Of a DNA stretch of 64,000 nucleotides, positions 25,303-34,180 are shown piece after piece; within the stretch, counting starts at the first letter, position 1, and every line of letters starts with the position of its first letter. Source of the DNA: Rhodanobacteraceae bacterium ZG21-1 (GTDB taxonomy: Bacteria > Pseudomonadota > Gammaproteobacteria > Xanthomonadales > Rhodanobacteraceae); contig JAJEJU010000023.1 in NCBI GenBank assembly GCA_021390615.1, positions 62,001-126,000 of the forward strand, written 5' to 3'. Made by a program: the position numbers and the translations under genes. Below the pieces are notes generated by a model that worked only from the letters and a program-made list of their open reading frames with translations, was not told where the DNA came from and did no database searches.

Positions 25303-27495
25303 ATGGATGTTTCCCACCTGATCGATTCGCTCAACGACGCCCAGCGCGAAGCCGTGTGCGCCCCACCCGGGCACTACTTGGTGCTGGCCGGCGCCGGTTC
25401 CGGCAAGACCCGCGTGCTGACCCACCGCATCGGCTGGCTGACCCAGGTCGAGCGCGTGCCGCCCTGGGCCATTCTCGCGGTCACCTTCACCAACAAGGCC
25501 GCCGGCGAAATGCGCGCGCGCCTGGACGGGCTGATCCCCGGCGGCACGCAAGGCCTCACCGTGGGCACCTTCCACGGCATCGCCCACCGCCTGCTGCGCC
25601 GGCACTGGCGCGAGGCCGGCCTGCCGGAAGGCTTCCAGATTCTCGATGCCGACGACCAGCAGCGGCTGGTCAAGCGCGTGCTGACCGGGTTGGGCATGGA
25701 CGAGGCGCGCTTCCCGCCGCGCCAGGCGGTCTGGCAGATCAATCACTGGAAGGACGAGGGCAAGCGCCCGGACGGCATCGAGCACGGCGACCATCCGGTG
25801 GCGCGCGGCTTCGTGCAGATCTACCAGGCCTACGAGGAAGCCTGCCGCCGCGCCGGCCTGGTCGACTTCGCCGAGCTGCTGCTGCGCGCGCACGAGCTGT
25901 GGCTGAAGAACCCGACCGTGCTGGAGCACTACCAGCAGCGCTGGCGCTATCTGCTGATCGACGAGTTCCAGGACACCAACACCTTGCAGTACGCCTGGAT
26001 CCGCGTGCTGGCCGGCAGCAGCGGCCAAGTGTTCGTGGTCGGCGACGACGACCAGGCGATCTACGGCTGGCGCGGCGCCAAGGTGGAGAACGTGCAGCAG
26101 TTCCTGCGCGACTTCCCCGGCGCGCGCACCATCAAGCTGGAGCAGAACTACCGCTCCACCGCGATCATCCTGAAGGCCGCGAACAGCGTGATCGCGCGCA
26201 ACGGCGGCCGCCTGGGCAAGCAGCTGTGGACCGACGGCGGCGACGGCGAGCGCATCGCGCTGTACGCCGCCTACAACGAACAGGACGAAGCGCGCTTCGT
26301 GATCGAGCGCATCCGCGAATACATCGCCGAGCACGGCCATGCGCGCGACTGCGCGATCCTGTATCGCTCCAACGCGCAGTCGCGCAACTTCGAAGAACAG
26401 CTGATCCAGCGCGACATTGCCTATCGCGTGTACGGCGGCCTGCGCTTCTTCGAGCGCGCCGAAATCAAGGATGCCCTGGCCTATCTGCGGCTCACCGCGA
26501 ACCGCCACGACGACGCCGCCTTCGAGCGCGCGGTGAACACGCCGCCGCGCGGCATCGGCGACCGCACGCTGGACGTGCTGCGCCGTCGCGCCCGCGGCGA
26601 AGGCAGCTCGATGTGGGAGGCCACCCTGGGCGAGCTCAGCGACGGCCGCGAACTGGCCGGCCGCGCCAAGAATGCGGTGAAGGGCTTCCTCGCCTTGATC
26701 GACGAGCTGGCCCGCAGCTTCGCCGGCAGCGAAGGCGCCGGCCCGCTGAGCCTGGCCGAACAGATCGAGCACGCCATCGCCCACACCGGGCTGCGCGACT
26801 TCTACGACAAGGACAGCCGTGGCAACGGCGAGGCCCGGGTGGAGAACCTGGACGAGCTGGTCAACGTGGCCAGCCGCTTCGAGCTGACCCCGGACGACGT
26901 CGAGGCTGGGCTTTCCGAGCTGTCCGCGTTCCTGTCGCATGCCGCGCTGGAAGCCGGCGAAGGCCAGGGCGCGGCCTGGGACGACTGCGTGCAGCTGATG
27001 ACCCTGCACTCGGCCAAGGGCCTGGAGTTCCCGCTGGTGTTCCTGGTCGGCATGGAGGAAGGCCTGTTCCCCAGCCAGCGCACGGTGGAGGACGAAGGCC
27101 GCCTGGAGGAAGAGCGCCGGCTGGCCTATGTCGGCATCACCCGCGCGCGCGAACGCCTGATCATCACCCATGCCGAATCGCGCCGCATGCACGGCGCCGA
27201 GATGCTCGCACGGCCCTCGCGCTTCCTCGCCGAGATGCCGGCCGAGCTGATCGACGAGGTGCGCCCGCGCGTGCAGGTCAGCCGCCCGCTGTACGGCGCG
27301 CGACCAAGCGCCAGCCCGGTGATGGAAGAAGCGCTGCCGCTGAAGCTGGGCCAGCGCGTCAGCCATCCCAGCTTCGGCGAAGGCGTGGTGATCAGCGCCG
27401 AAGGCAGCGGCCCGCACACCCGCATCCAGGTCAATTTCGCCGACAGCGGCAGCAAATGGCTGGTCTACGCCTACGCCAACCTCAGCCCGGCCTGA
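25303..27495 (+). CDS. uvrD: DNA helicase II, UvrD/Rep superfamily
   Basis: SF1A 3'-5' helicase for nucleotide-excision and mismatch repair. The 730 residues start L-N-D-A-Q-R-E-A-V (Q motif), then Walker A G-A-G-S-G-K-T at 30-36, Walker B D-E-F-Q-D-T-N (near 221), G-D-D-D-Q-A-I-Y-G-W-R-G (motif III), and motif V/VI segments T-L-H-S-A-K-G-L-E-F and Y-V-G-I-T-R-A-R. The C-terminus ends with the beta-rich V-S-H-P-S-F-G-E-G-V-V region that binds RNA polymerase in UvrD/PcrA, which favours UvrD over Rep. Start chosen by homology; an upstream in-frame extension is not protein-like. Confidence 0.95.
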   Translation: MDVSHLIDSLNDAQREAVCAPPGHYLVLAGAGSGKTRVLTHRIGWLTQVERVPPWAILAVTFTNKAAGEMRARLDGLIPGGTQGLTVGTFHGIAHRLLRRHWREAGLPEGFQILDADDQQRLVKRVLTGLGMDEARFPPRQAVWQINHWKDEGKRPDGIEHGDHPVARGFVQIYQAYEEACRRAGLVDFAELLLRAHELWLKNPTVLEHYQQRWRYLLIDEFQDTNTLQYAWIRVLAGSSGQVFVVGDDDQAIYGWRGAKVENVQQFLRDFPGARTIKLEQNYRSTAIILKAANSVIARNGGRLGKQLWTDGGDGERIALYAAYNEQDEARFVIERIREYIAEHGHARDCAILYRSNAQSRNFEEQLIQRDIAYRVYGGLRFFERAEIKDALAYLRLTANRHDDAAFERAVNTPPRGIGDRTLDVLRRRARGEGSSMWEATLGELSDGRELAGRAKNAVKGFLALIDELARSFAGSEGAGPLSLAEQIEHAIAHTGLRDFYDKDSRGNGEARVENLDELVNVASRFELTPDDVEAGLSELSAFLSHAALEAGEGQGAAWDDCVQLMTLHSAKGLEFPLVFLVGMEEGLFPSQRTVEDEGRLEEERRLAYVGITRARERLIITHAESRRMHGAEMLARPSRFLAEMPAELIDEVRPRVQVSRPLYGARPSASPVMEEALPLKLGQRVSHPSFGEGVVISAEGSGPHTRIQVNFADSGSKWLVYAYANLSPA

Positions 27496-27547
27496 GCCGG
27501 CTGCGAGCGCGGCGCGGCGCCATGCCCCGGATCACTGCGGAGCCGTC

Positions 27548-28147
27548 ATGAACACGCCCAGGCCGTTGCGGGACAATCTGCGCCAGCTGGCCAGCTTCCA
27601 GTCGGAACTGCTGCAGCTGTACCGGCGCCTGCCGTGGGGGCACCGCCTGCTCAGAGGCGCGTGGCAGGCGCTGCAAGCCCTGGCTGGTGCCAGCATGGGT
27701 TATGGCCTGGGCCTGCTATTGCATACCCAGCAGGCGTTCTGGGCCGCGCTCACCGCGATCGCGGTGACCCAACAATCGTACGCCGACACCCGCGCCTCCT
27801 CGCTGGACCAGGCGATCGGCGCCCTGATCGGCGGCGCAGTGGGGCTGGCCGCGGCCTATCTCGGCCACGACAGCTACGTGGCCTACGCGCTGGCGGTGGT
27901 GCTGGTGATCATGTGCTGCTGGGGCTTCAACGTCGGTGGCGCCGGCAAGCTGGGCGCCACCACCGCCACCATCGTGATGCTGGTGCCGCACACCGGCCCG
28001 TTCTGGACAGTGGCGACGACGCGGCTCGGCGAGGTGACCCTGGGCATTGCCTGCGCCCTGCTGGTGACCTGGCTGGCCTCGCGGCTGGAAACGCGCTGGC
28101 TGAGCAGCGGACGTGGCAGTGGCTGTAGTAGCGGCAGCGCAAATTAA
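27548..28147 (+). CDS. FUSC family membrane protein
   Basis: 199 residues with four to five membrane helices in the middle (about 45-180), preceded by a basic amphipathic region. The W-A-A-L-T-A-I-A-V-T-Q-Q-S segment and the R-x-G-E-V-T-L-G-I motif are typical of the FUSC/aromatic acid exporter superfamily N-terminal unit. Only one unit is present, so the protein is smaller than YccS or AaeB. Substrate unknown. The C-terminal tail is Gly/Ser-rich. The 290 bases that follow hold only a small GCGGAC/GTCCGC hairpin (28198-28213). Confidence 0.8.
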   Translation: MNTPRPLRDNLRQLASFQSELLQLYRRLPWGHRLLRGAWQALQALAGASMGYGLGLLLHTQQAFWAALTAIAVTQQSYADTRASSLDQAIGALIGGAVGLAAAYLGHDSYVAYALAVVLVIMCCWGFNVGGAGKLGATTATIVMLVPHTGPFWTVATTRLGEVTLGIACALLVTWLASRLETRWLSSGRGSGCSSGSAN

Positions 28148-28437
28148 AGCCTGTTCGCGATCTCCGCGCACCGCCTGCGCCGCAGAAGAGCAAAGCCGCG
28201 GACCTCAGTCCGCAACTGAATGATGATGCCGAGGCGCACACACACCGTGCCGGCCCAGCGGCTTGTGATCGCGCGACATCGGCAGATCGTGAGCCGATTC
28301 CCAGGCGCGCCGTTCGCGACGGACGATGGCTGCACCCTGCGCCGCAAGGCGTATGCTGGATGAACGCAGACTCCTGCGTCTGAAACTCGACCGTCGCGGA
28401 CGCGTTCCATCACAGGACGACGGCATCGAAAGCAGCC

Positions 28438-28809
28438 ATGAATCCAGGCGTCCCCATATCCACTGAATGCACGTCCAGCGAAAGCGACGAACGCAAGCGG
28501 CTCGACGACGATATCTGCGTGCATATCTTCACCGCTTCGGCGGCCATGGTGGGCGTCTGCCTCACCGTGATCGGCATCATCCGGGTGGTGATCTCGCTGC
28601 GCAAATCCGACCTGTTCGCCGATGACCTGCTGGCCATCAACGCGATGATCTACCTGCTTTCCTGCCTGCTGTCGTACTGGGCGCTGCGCACGCGCAGCGT
28701 CAGCCGCAACCACCGGCTGGAACGCGTCGCCGACACCTTGTTCCTGGTCGCGCTGACCCTCACCGCGATCAACTGCGCCTACATCACCTGGGCGATCTCG
28801 GCGTCCTGA
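28438..28809 (+). CDS. Hypothetical small membrane protein
   Basis: 123 residues with a polar N-terminal 25 residues and three hydrophobic segments (about 32-52, 63-83, 98-118). No family was recognised with certainty. The start has no convincing ribosome-binding sequence, but the frame has a coherent membrane-protein pattern with charged residues between helices. It is convergent with the next gene on the minus strand. Confidence 0.65.
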   Translation: MNPGVPISTECTSSESDERKRLDDDICVHIFTASAAMVGVCLTVIGIIRVVISLRKSDLFADDLLAINAMIYLLSCLLSYWALRTRSVSRNHRLERVADTLFLVALTLTAINCAYITWAISAS

Positions 28810-28845
28810 GCGGCAGGGTCGGGCCGACAGCGACGCCTCGCGTCT

Positions 28846-29193
28846 TCAAGGATGCTTCGGCAGCGAGTCGAGATATTTCTGGTACTGAGCCTGCTGCTTT
28901 TCCCAGGTATCGAGCACCTGCTCGAAGCGCTTCTGGTCTTGCTCACTGCGCTGCATGTCTTGCTCGGTTCTATCTAGATAAGCCATGTATCGAGCGTGCG
29001 ACTCGTCCATGTCGGCCATCAGCTTGGCATGCGTTTCGGCTTGTACGGCCGTCGAATTGGCCAAGTATTCGGCATATTGCGCATTGCGGTTGTCGTTCGA
29101 AGCCGGGCGATGATCAATCGTCCAGGCTGCCGGCACGGCGAGCAACAGCACGGCAAGCGCGAAAGAAATCATCCTGATCTTGGTCCTGCTCAT
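28846..29193 (-). CDS. Hypothetical exported protein with helical charged domain
   Basis: 115 residues: an N-terminal hydrophobic segment (about 7-25; F-A-L-A-V-L-L-L-A-V-P-A-A-W, signal peptide or anchor) and a Gln/Glu/Lys-rich remainder with repeated short blocks (Y-L-A-N, Y-M-A-Y-L, Y-Q-K-Y-L) that should form a long helix or coiled coil. No family recognised. The base composition is lower in GC than the neighbouring hem genes. Confidence 0.6.
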   Translation of the reverse strand: MSRTKIRMISFALAVLLLAVPAAWTIDHRPASNDNRNAQYAEYLANSTAVQAETHAKLMADMDESHARYMAYLDRTEQDMQRSEQDQKRFEQVLDTWEKQQAQYQKYLDSLPKHP

Positions 29194-29283
29194 TCCTTGC
29201 TCACTCGTCTTATCAAACGCCAGGGGAATTTCGGGCTTGGCGCGGCAAGCTCAATTCACGCCCGATCCGATTCGGTCACGGCC

Positions 29284-30540
29284 TCACTCGCGCAGGCGCG
29301 GCACGCCGTGCTCGTTGCGTTCCTCGACCGCCATCGAACGCGTGTCGGGACGGCCCGGCAACTGCTCCTGCGGCAGCGCTTCGATCGGCTCGCCGCGCAC
29401 GAAGGCCAGGGCGTTGCGATAGCAGCGCTGCGCCAGGGCGGCATCGCCCTGACCGGCATGCAGATCGCCCAGCGCTTCCCACGCCGCGGCGCTGGGCGTC
29501 AGGGCCAGCGAACGCTGCAGGTACTGCTGCGCCTTGCCCCACAGCTGCAAGCGCACACACATGCGCCCCAGCGTGGACAGCAGGGCCGCATCGTTCGGAT
29601 GGGCGTCGAGCCAGCCCTCGGCGCGGCGTAAACGCACCTCGAGGTCATTGCCGCCCAGCGCGCCGTAGACCTCCACCAGGGCCGGCGACCAGTCGCGGCG
29701 CAGAGCGGATTCAAGCTCGTCCAGCGCCGGCAGCAGCATGCCCAGCGCCACCGCGCGGCGCGCGTAAGCTTCGACCGCCGCCGTGCTGCGACGTTGCGTC
29801 TTGGGCAGCTGCGACCACAGTGCATTCAAGGCGGCGGCGTCCGGCGCGGCGTTCAGACTGGCACCGATCACCCGGGCTTCCAGGGCGGTATAGCCGCGAG
29901 TGCCGAGTGCGCCGCTCTTCTGCAGCGGTTCCAGCGCGTCGCGTGCGCGCCGCGTATCGCCGGCGGCCAGCGCGGCCAAGGCAAGCTGGCGCCAGCCGGC
30001 TGGGGTGAGCGAACCGGTATCGGCCTCCGGCGCCAGCAGTGCGAGCGCTTCGGCCGGCTTGCCGTCGCGCCGCAGCACGCGGGCGCGCAGCACCCGAGCC
30101 GCCTGCGGCGCCACTTGACTGGCCTGGTCCAGCGATTCCAGCGCGCGCGCGCTTTCGCCGCGACGCCAGGCTGCTTCGGCCGCGGCAAGCAGGGCCGGAC
30201 CGCGCAGCGCATCCAGCCGCGAGGCACGGTTGAGGTCGCGCTCGGCCTCGCCGTGGCGCCCTTCGGCCAGCGCCAGCAAGCCGTCGCCGAGGCGCTGGCG
30301 GCTGATCCGGCGATGCCGCCGCGACAGGGCGCCGAACGGCCAGCGCAGCAAGCGCCACAGCACGGTCAACCCGCCCCACAACAGCAGCAGCAGGATCACC
30401 GCCACCAGCACGGTGGTTTCGACCTGGATGCCACGCATGCGCAGCAGCACGTAGCCGGGATCGACCGCCACCCAATGCCAGCCGAACGCGGCCAGCGCGG
30501 CGATCAGCACCAGGCCCAGGATCCAGCGCCACAACTTCAT
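29284..30540 (-). CDS. hemY: HemY-like TPR membrane protein of the heme cluster
   Basis: 418 residues with two N-terminal membrane helices (about 4-23 and 41-62; typical W-x-W-V-A-V-D-P-G-Y-V-L between them) and a C-terminal tetratricopeptide region. This is the proteobacterial HemY associated with late heme biosynthesis genes, unrelated to protoporphyrinogen oxidase of Gram-positives. It probably organises or regulates coproporphyrin-heme enzymes at the membrane. Its start overlaps the hemX stop by four bases. A much longer in-frame extension upstream is a shadow of hemX. Confidence 0.9.
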   Translation of the reverse strand: MKLWRWILGLVLIAALAAFGWHWVAVDPGYVLLRMRGIQVETTVLVAVILLLLLWGGLTVLWRLLRWPFGALSRRHRRISRQRLGDGLLALAEGRHGEAERDLNRASRLDALRGPALLAAAEAAWRRGESARALESLDQASQVAPQAARVLRARVLRRDGKPAEALALLAPEADTGSLTPAGWRQLALAALAAGDTRRARDALEPLQKSGALGTRGYTALEARVIGASLNAAPDAAALNALWSQLPKTQRRSTAAVEAYARRAVALGMLLPALDELESALRRDWSPALVEVYGALGGNDLEVRLRRAEGWLDAHPNDAALLSTLGRMCVRLQLWGKAQQYLQRSLALTPSAAAWEALGDLHAGQGDAALAQRCYRNALAFVRGEPIEALPQEQLPGRPDTRSMAVEERNEHGVPRLRE

Positions 30541-31670
30541 GACTTGGCTCCGCCGGCAGGCGCCGAACTGCTGGCGGCATGCGCCGGAGCGGTGGCGTCC
30601 GTCGGCTTGATCGCGTGCACCGCGCGCAGGTTGCGCAGTTCGGCGAGCGCGGCGCCCAGACGAACCGGCGCATTCGACTGCGCCCGCGCAGCCAGCGCGG
30701 CGATCTGGGCACGCGCCTGCTGCACCGCCGGCGCGCTCGTGTCGAACTGGCTGGCCAGGCTTGCGTCCACGCGCTTCAGCGCGGCGGTGTAGCCGGCCCA
30801 GTCGTAGGCGAGCAGGGCCGCCTGCGCCTGGGCCAGGTCGAGCGCGGTCAGCTCGCGCGCAAAACGCGCGTCCGCCACCGAGAGCGGCGCGCCGTTGTCG
30901 CGCTGGATCTTGATCACATCCCTGAGCGCATGCCAGGCGCGCGCCCAGGCGCCGTCCGGAGCCTGCGTGCCGGGCACGTCCAGCGGCTTCAACGGCCAAG
31001 CGGACACCGCCTCGCGCAACTGGCCGAGTTCGGTCAGGGCGCTGTCGGGATCGGTCTGCACGCTCTTCTCCAGCGCCTGACGCTCCGCATCGAGGCTCTG
31101 CCGCAGGCCGGCGAAGGCGGCGTCGTTGACCGCCGCCAGCGCCTGGGCGGCCTCGGCGTAGGCGGCGGCTGCGCCCTGCACGTCGTGGAACAGCACATAG
31201 CGCTCCTGCGCCATGCGCAGCAGGGATTCGGTCTCGTCCAGCTGCATCGCATCGTGGCCGGACAGGCTCTTCTCCGACAGCCGCGCCACCGCGTCCTCGA
31301 GGTCGCGCAGGCGCGCGCCCTGGCCCAGCACTTCCTCGCGCAGGGTGCGATTGACCTGACCCGCATCGTCGAGCCGTTGGCGCAGCTGGTTGCGCTCGTC
31401 GCTGACTCCGCCCAGTGCGCTCTCCAGCGCGCCCACGCGCTGCTGCAGATTACCTATGCTGTGGCTGTCGGCATCGTTCTGTGCCTCGTGCTGCCACTGG
31501 TTCCAGCCCAAGTAGCCGCTGGCGCCGGCAGCCAGCAGGGCCAACAACAAGGCCAGGGCGGCGGTCCCACCGCCGCGCGGCGGCGCTGGGTCGCGCGACG
31601 GCGATGGCTTCGGCCGGGAGGGCGCGTCGGCGGACGCAGCGGTCTGCTTGGGAAGGTCGTCTTGGCTCAT
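30537..31670 (-). CDS. hemX: HemX-type membrane protein (annotated often as uroporphyrinogen-III C-methyltransferase)
   Basis: 377 residues: a Pro/Ser-rich cytoplasmic start, one transmembrane helix (about 37-54), a coiled-coil stretch (about 70-140) and a helical C-terminal domain ending in an Ala-rich tail. It carries no methyltransferase motifs, so despite common naming it is a structural partner rather than an enzyme. Gene order hemD-hemX-hemY on the minus strand is standard in gammaproteobacteria. It overlaps hemY by ATGA and lies 53 bases after hemD. Confidence 0.88.
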   Translation of the reverse strand: MSQDDLPKQTAASADAPSRPKPSPSRDPAPPRGGGTAALALLLALLAAGASGYLGWNQWQHEAQNDADSHSIGNLQQRVGALESALGGVSDERNQLRQRLDDAGQVNRTLREEVLGQGARLRDLEDAVARLSEKSLSGHDAMQLDETESLLRMAQERYVLFHDVQGAAAAYAEAAQALAAVNDAAFAGLRQSLDAERQALEKSVQTDPDSALTELGQLREAVSAWPLKPLDVPGTQAPDGAWARAWHALRDVIKIQRDNGAPLSVADARFARELTALDLAQAQAALLAYDWAGYTAALKRVDASLASQFDTSAPAVQQARAQIAALAARAQSNAPVRLGAALAELRNLRAVHAIKPTDATAPAHAASSSAPAGGAKS

Positions 31671-31723
31671 GCCGGCATGCTACCAGCACGCGCAAGGCAC
31701 CTAGTAACCGGCGCGTGAAGGTT

Positions 31724-32503
31724 TCAGGCGCTCCTGGCCGCGCTCAGCAGCTCGTTCGCGCCGGCGGAAGCGGCAATCACGATGCGCTCGAATCCCGCCT
31801 CGCGTGCTGCTGCCGCCAGCCGCGCGCTGCTGACCACCGCCGTGGCGGCGCACAAGGCCTGCCACGCAGGCGGCGACAGCAGCGCCTGCAGGTTCTGCAG
31901 CGCCTCGGTGCTGGACAGCAGCACGCAGGCATCGGACGACAGGGCCAGCACGGACCGCAGGTGACGCTGGTTCAGCCGCGGCGGCGCCCGGCGATACACG
32001 TGCACTTCGCGCAGCCGCGCGCCGCGCTCGCGCAACACCTGCTGCAGTAGTCCGCGGCCGCCCTCGGCGCCGATCAAGGCCACCTGCCGGCCGCGCAGCT
32101 CCTGCAATGCCGGCAGTTCGAGCAGACCCTCGCTGTCCTGCCGCGCCGGCACCAGCAGCGCCAGCACGCCCTGCCGGCGCAGAGCGGCAGCGGTGCCCTG
32201 GCCTACCGCCAGCACCGTGGCGCGGGTCCGCAGCGGCGCCAGCCTGGCCGCATGCCTCACGGCGGCGGGGCTGGTGAACAGCAGCAGCTCGGCGCGCAGC
32301 GCCGCGCGCCAAGCCGCCAGCAGGGCCGGCGTGGGCGGCAGGCCGCGCAGGGACAGCCCGGGCAGCAGCAGCGGCATCGCACCCTCGGCACGCAGCTGCC
32401 GCACCAGGGCCTGCGCGGTGCCGGCCGGCCGCGTGATCGCCACGCTGCGCCCGGCCAGGCCGGGGCCCGGCTGCATGGTGCTTGGTTGGTCTCGCGCCGA
32501 CAT
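31724..32503 (-). CDS. hemD: Uroporphyrinogen-III synthase
   Basis: Closes hydroxymethylbilane to uroporphyrinogen III. The 259 residues show the two-domain HemD fold: V-A-I-T-R-P near the N-terminus, F-T-S-P-A-A-V near 80, A-V-G-Q-G-T-A-A-A-L, then L-S-S-T-E-A-L and the final segment with V-S-S-A-R-L-A-A. The ATG at 32503 follows a TACACT hexamer by six bases (see promoter), so it probably starts a leaderless hemD-hemX-hemY transcript. hemC, usually just upstream, is not in this position. Confidence 0.9.
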   Translation of the reverse strand: MSARDQPSTMQPGPGLAGRSVAITRPAGTAQALVRQLRAEGAMPLLLPGLSLRGLPPTPALLAAWRAALRAELLLFTSPAAVRHAARLAPLRTRATVLAVGQGTAAALRRQGVLALLVPARQDSEGLLELPALQELRGRQVALIGAEGGRGLLQQVLRERGARLREVHVYRRAPPRLNQRHLRSVLALSSDACVLLSSTEALQNLQALLSPPAWQALCAATAVVSSARLAAAAREAGFERIVIAASAGANELLSAARSA

Positions 32504-32509
32504 GCGCAG

Positions 32510-32515
32510 AGTGTA
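32510..32515 (-). promoter_or_regulatory. -10 element of the hemD-hemX-hemY operon, leaderless geometry
   Basis: Read on the minus strand, TACACT is followed by CTGCGC and then the hemD ATG. The six-base spacing puts the start point on the start codon. Confidence 0.5.
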
Positions 32516-32585
32516 GCCGCGGCGATTCACCCCTCGCCGCCCTGCCCTTACACTGCAACGCCTTTCCCGCCCGGCGAGTTCCTGC

Positions 32586-33059
32586 ATGACCACGGCATCC
32601 GACCACGAAGGCCGCGCCAGCGCTCTGATCGATTTCATTCTCGGCAATATCCCGCTGGCCCGCGACATGCAGCTGCGCCTGCACGGCTACGACGGGGAGC
32701 GGCTGGCCTTCGCCGCGCCGCTGCCGCCCAACGTCAACGACAAGGGCTGCGCGTTCGGCGGCAGCCTGGTCAGCCTGATGACGCTGTGCGGCTGGGGGCT
32801 GGTCGAACTGGGCTTGCGCGAGCGCGGCGAGGATTGCGACGTGTTCGTCGCGGACTCGCGGGTGGACTATCTGGCCCCGGTGTGGGAAGACTTCCGCACC
32901 GTCGCCACGCTCGCGGCAGAATCGGACTGGGCGGCCTTCCTGGCGAGCCTGCACAGCCGCGGCAAGGCGCGCATCGAGGTGCGCTGCGAAGTCCCGCAGG
33001 CCGACGGCACCGCGGCCGCTACCTTGCAGGCACGCTTCGTGGCCAAGCGGCGCGCCTGA
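32586..33059 (+). CDS. YiiD C-terminal-type hotdog thioesterase
   Basis: 157 residues matching the YiiD_C (thioesterase_put) hotdog family: early P-L-A-R-D-M, then F-A-A-P-L-P-P-N-V-N-D-K-G-C-A-F-G-G-S-L and V-D-Y-L-A-P-V. The N-D-K-G-x-A-F-G-G segment is the family's active-site region. It is cytoplasmic, probably acting on an acyl-CoA or acyl-ACP; the substrate is unknown. It is divergent from hemD with 82 bases between. Confidence 0.85.
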   Translation: MTTASDHEGRASALIDFILGNIPLARDMQLRLHGYDGERLAFAAPLPPNVNDKGCAFGGSLVSLMTLCGWGLVELGLRERGEDCDVFVADSRVDYLAPVWEDFRTVATLAAESDWAAFLASLHSRGKARIEVRCEVPQADGTAAATLQARFVAKRRA

Positions 33060-33065
33060 GCAGGC

Positions 33066-33094
33066 CATGCCTGGCCCGCGCACGGCCAGGCATG
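33066..33094. repeat. Perfect 11-bp inverted repeat after the thioesterase gene
   Basis: CATGCCTGGCC (33066-33076) and GGCCAGGCATG (33084-33094) enclose CGCGCAC. It lies six bases beyond the thioesterase stop. No T-run follows. It could be a rho-dependent 3'-end stabiliser. Confidence 0.55.
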
Positions 33095-33204
33095 CCAGCG
33101 CTGCGCCGGCGACGTACACTGCGCGCTGCCTTCCCGTTCCCTGTCCCGGCCTTGCAGTCGCAGTGCCGAGGCAGGCGGCCCAGCCCTCTACGGAGACTTC
33201 GCCG

Positions 33205-33615
33205 ATGCGCCGCATCACCCGCCTGTTCGCCCTGCTGGCCGCACTGTCGCTGAGCGGCTGCGCCACCAACCAGCGCAGCGACGTGCTCACGCTTTCCCTG
33301 AATGCCTATGCCAGCGCCATCCGCTGGGGCGACATCGACGGCGCCGTCGCCCTGATGGACCCGAAGCTGCGGGCCGCGCATCCGGTCAGCAAGGAGTACC
33401 AGGAGCGCTTCAAGCAGTTGCACGTGAGCGAGTACGACGAAGGCAACGGCCCGCTGCCCGCCGGCAAGGACGAGGTGACCCAGACCGTGCACATCAGCCT
33501 GGTCGACAACGCCACCCAGACCGAGCGCAGCATCATCGACCGCCAGGTGTGGCGCTACGACGCCGAGCAGAAGCACTGGTGGCTCACCACCGGCCTGCCG
33601 GACCTGGGGCCGTAA
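33205..33615 (+). CDS. Small lipoprotein of unknown function
   Basis: 136 residues with a lipoprotein signal peptide ending in the lipobox L-S-G-C (Cys at about residue 18), followed by an NTF2/SnoaL-like sized domain (A-Y-A-S-A-I-R-W-G-D-I-D-G-A-V-A-L-M-D, and a C-terminal W-R-Y-D-A-E-Q-K-H-W-W-L). Probably anchored in the outer membrane, because Ala-Thr rather than Asp follows the Cys. Function unknown. ATG 33205 is chosen since it gives the signal peptide; upstream in-frame codons are not protein-like. Confidence 0.8.
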   Translation: MRRITRLFALLAALSLSGCATNQRSDVLTLSLNAYASAIRWGDIDGAVALMDPKLRAAHPVSKEYQERFKQLHVSEYDEGNGPLPAGKDEVTQTVHISLVDNATQTERSIIDRQVWRYDAEQKHWWLTTGLPDLGP

Positions 33616-33630
33616 GGCGAGACCCTGCCG

Positions 33631-33636
33631 TATAAT
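33631..33636 (+). promoter_or_regulatory. Consensus -10 element before the rhodanese-like gene
   Basis: TATAAT lies 43 bases before the start codon of the rhodanese-like gene, leaving a short conventional leader. A -35 is not clear. Confidence 0.5.
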
Positions 33637-33679
33637 CCGGGGTTTGCCTGTCGCGGCCAGCCGCCCACGGACCTATCCG

Positions 33680-34126
33680 ATGAACGATTTCCTGCACAAG
33701 CTGCCCCAGTTCGTGGGCAACCATCTGATCCTCTTCACGCTGCTCGTGGTCTTGGTGCTGGCCCAGCTGTGGCTGCAGGTGGCCGCGCTGTTCCGCAAGT
33801 ACAAGGAACTGACCCCGGCCACCCTGACCCTGCTGATGAATCGCGAAAGCCCGCTGCTGGTCGATCTGTCGGCCTATGCCGACTTCGAGAAGGCGCACGT
33901 GCCCGGCGCCAAGCATGTCCCGATGAGCCAGTTCGACCCCGAGCAGAAGGACCTGAGCAAGGCCCGCGAGCTGCCGGTGGTGCTGATGGACAAGGACGGC
34001 CGCGGCCTGGCGGAGAAGGCCGCGCAGCGGCTGGTCAAGGCCGGCTTCGGCAAGGTGTTCTTCCTGGGCGGCGGCGTGATGGCCTGGCAGCAGGCCCAGC
34101 TGCCGGTGGCCAAGGGCAACAAGTAG
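33680..34126 (+). CDS. Membrane-anchored rhodanese-like protein lacking the catalytic cysteine
   Basis: 148 residues: an N-terminal membrane helix (about 14-33) and a cytoplasmic rhodanese domain (L-L-V-D-L-S, A-H-V-P-G-A-K-H-V-P). In active rhodaneses the loop after P-V-V-L is C-x-x-x-x-R. Here it reads M-D-K-D-G-R-G, with no cysteine, so sulfur transfer is not expected. YibN-type relatives usually precede grxC and secB; neither follows here, so the neighbourhood has been rearranged. Confidence 0.85.
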   Translation: MNDFLHKLPQFVGNHLILFTLLVVLVLAQLWLQVAALFRKYKELTPATLTLLMNRESPLLVDLSAYADFEKAHVPGAKHVPMSQFDPEQKDLSKARELPVVLMDKDGRGLAEKAAQRLVKAGFGKVFFLGGGVMAWQQAQLPVAKGNK

Positions 34127-34180
34127 CGCAGCGGCAGGAACCTCACCGCGGCCCGCGTGAAGCGCGCCGCGCTGCCGGCG

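Noticed and set aside
28198-28213. Small GCGGAC/GTCCGC hairpin as a terminator for the FUSC gene
   Set aside because: Only six base pairs and no T-run; noted in the FUSC entry but not called.
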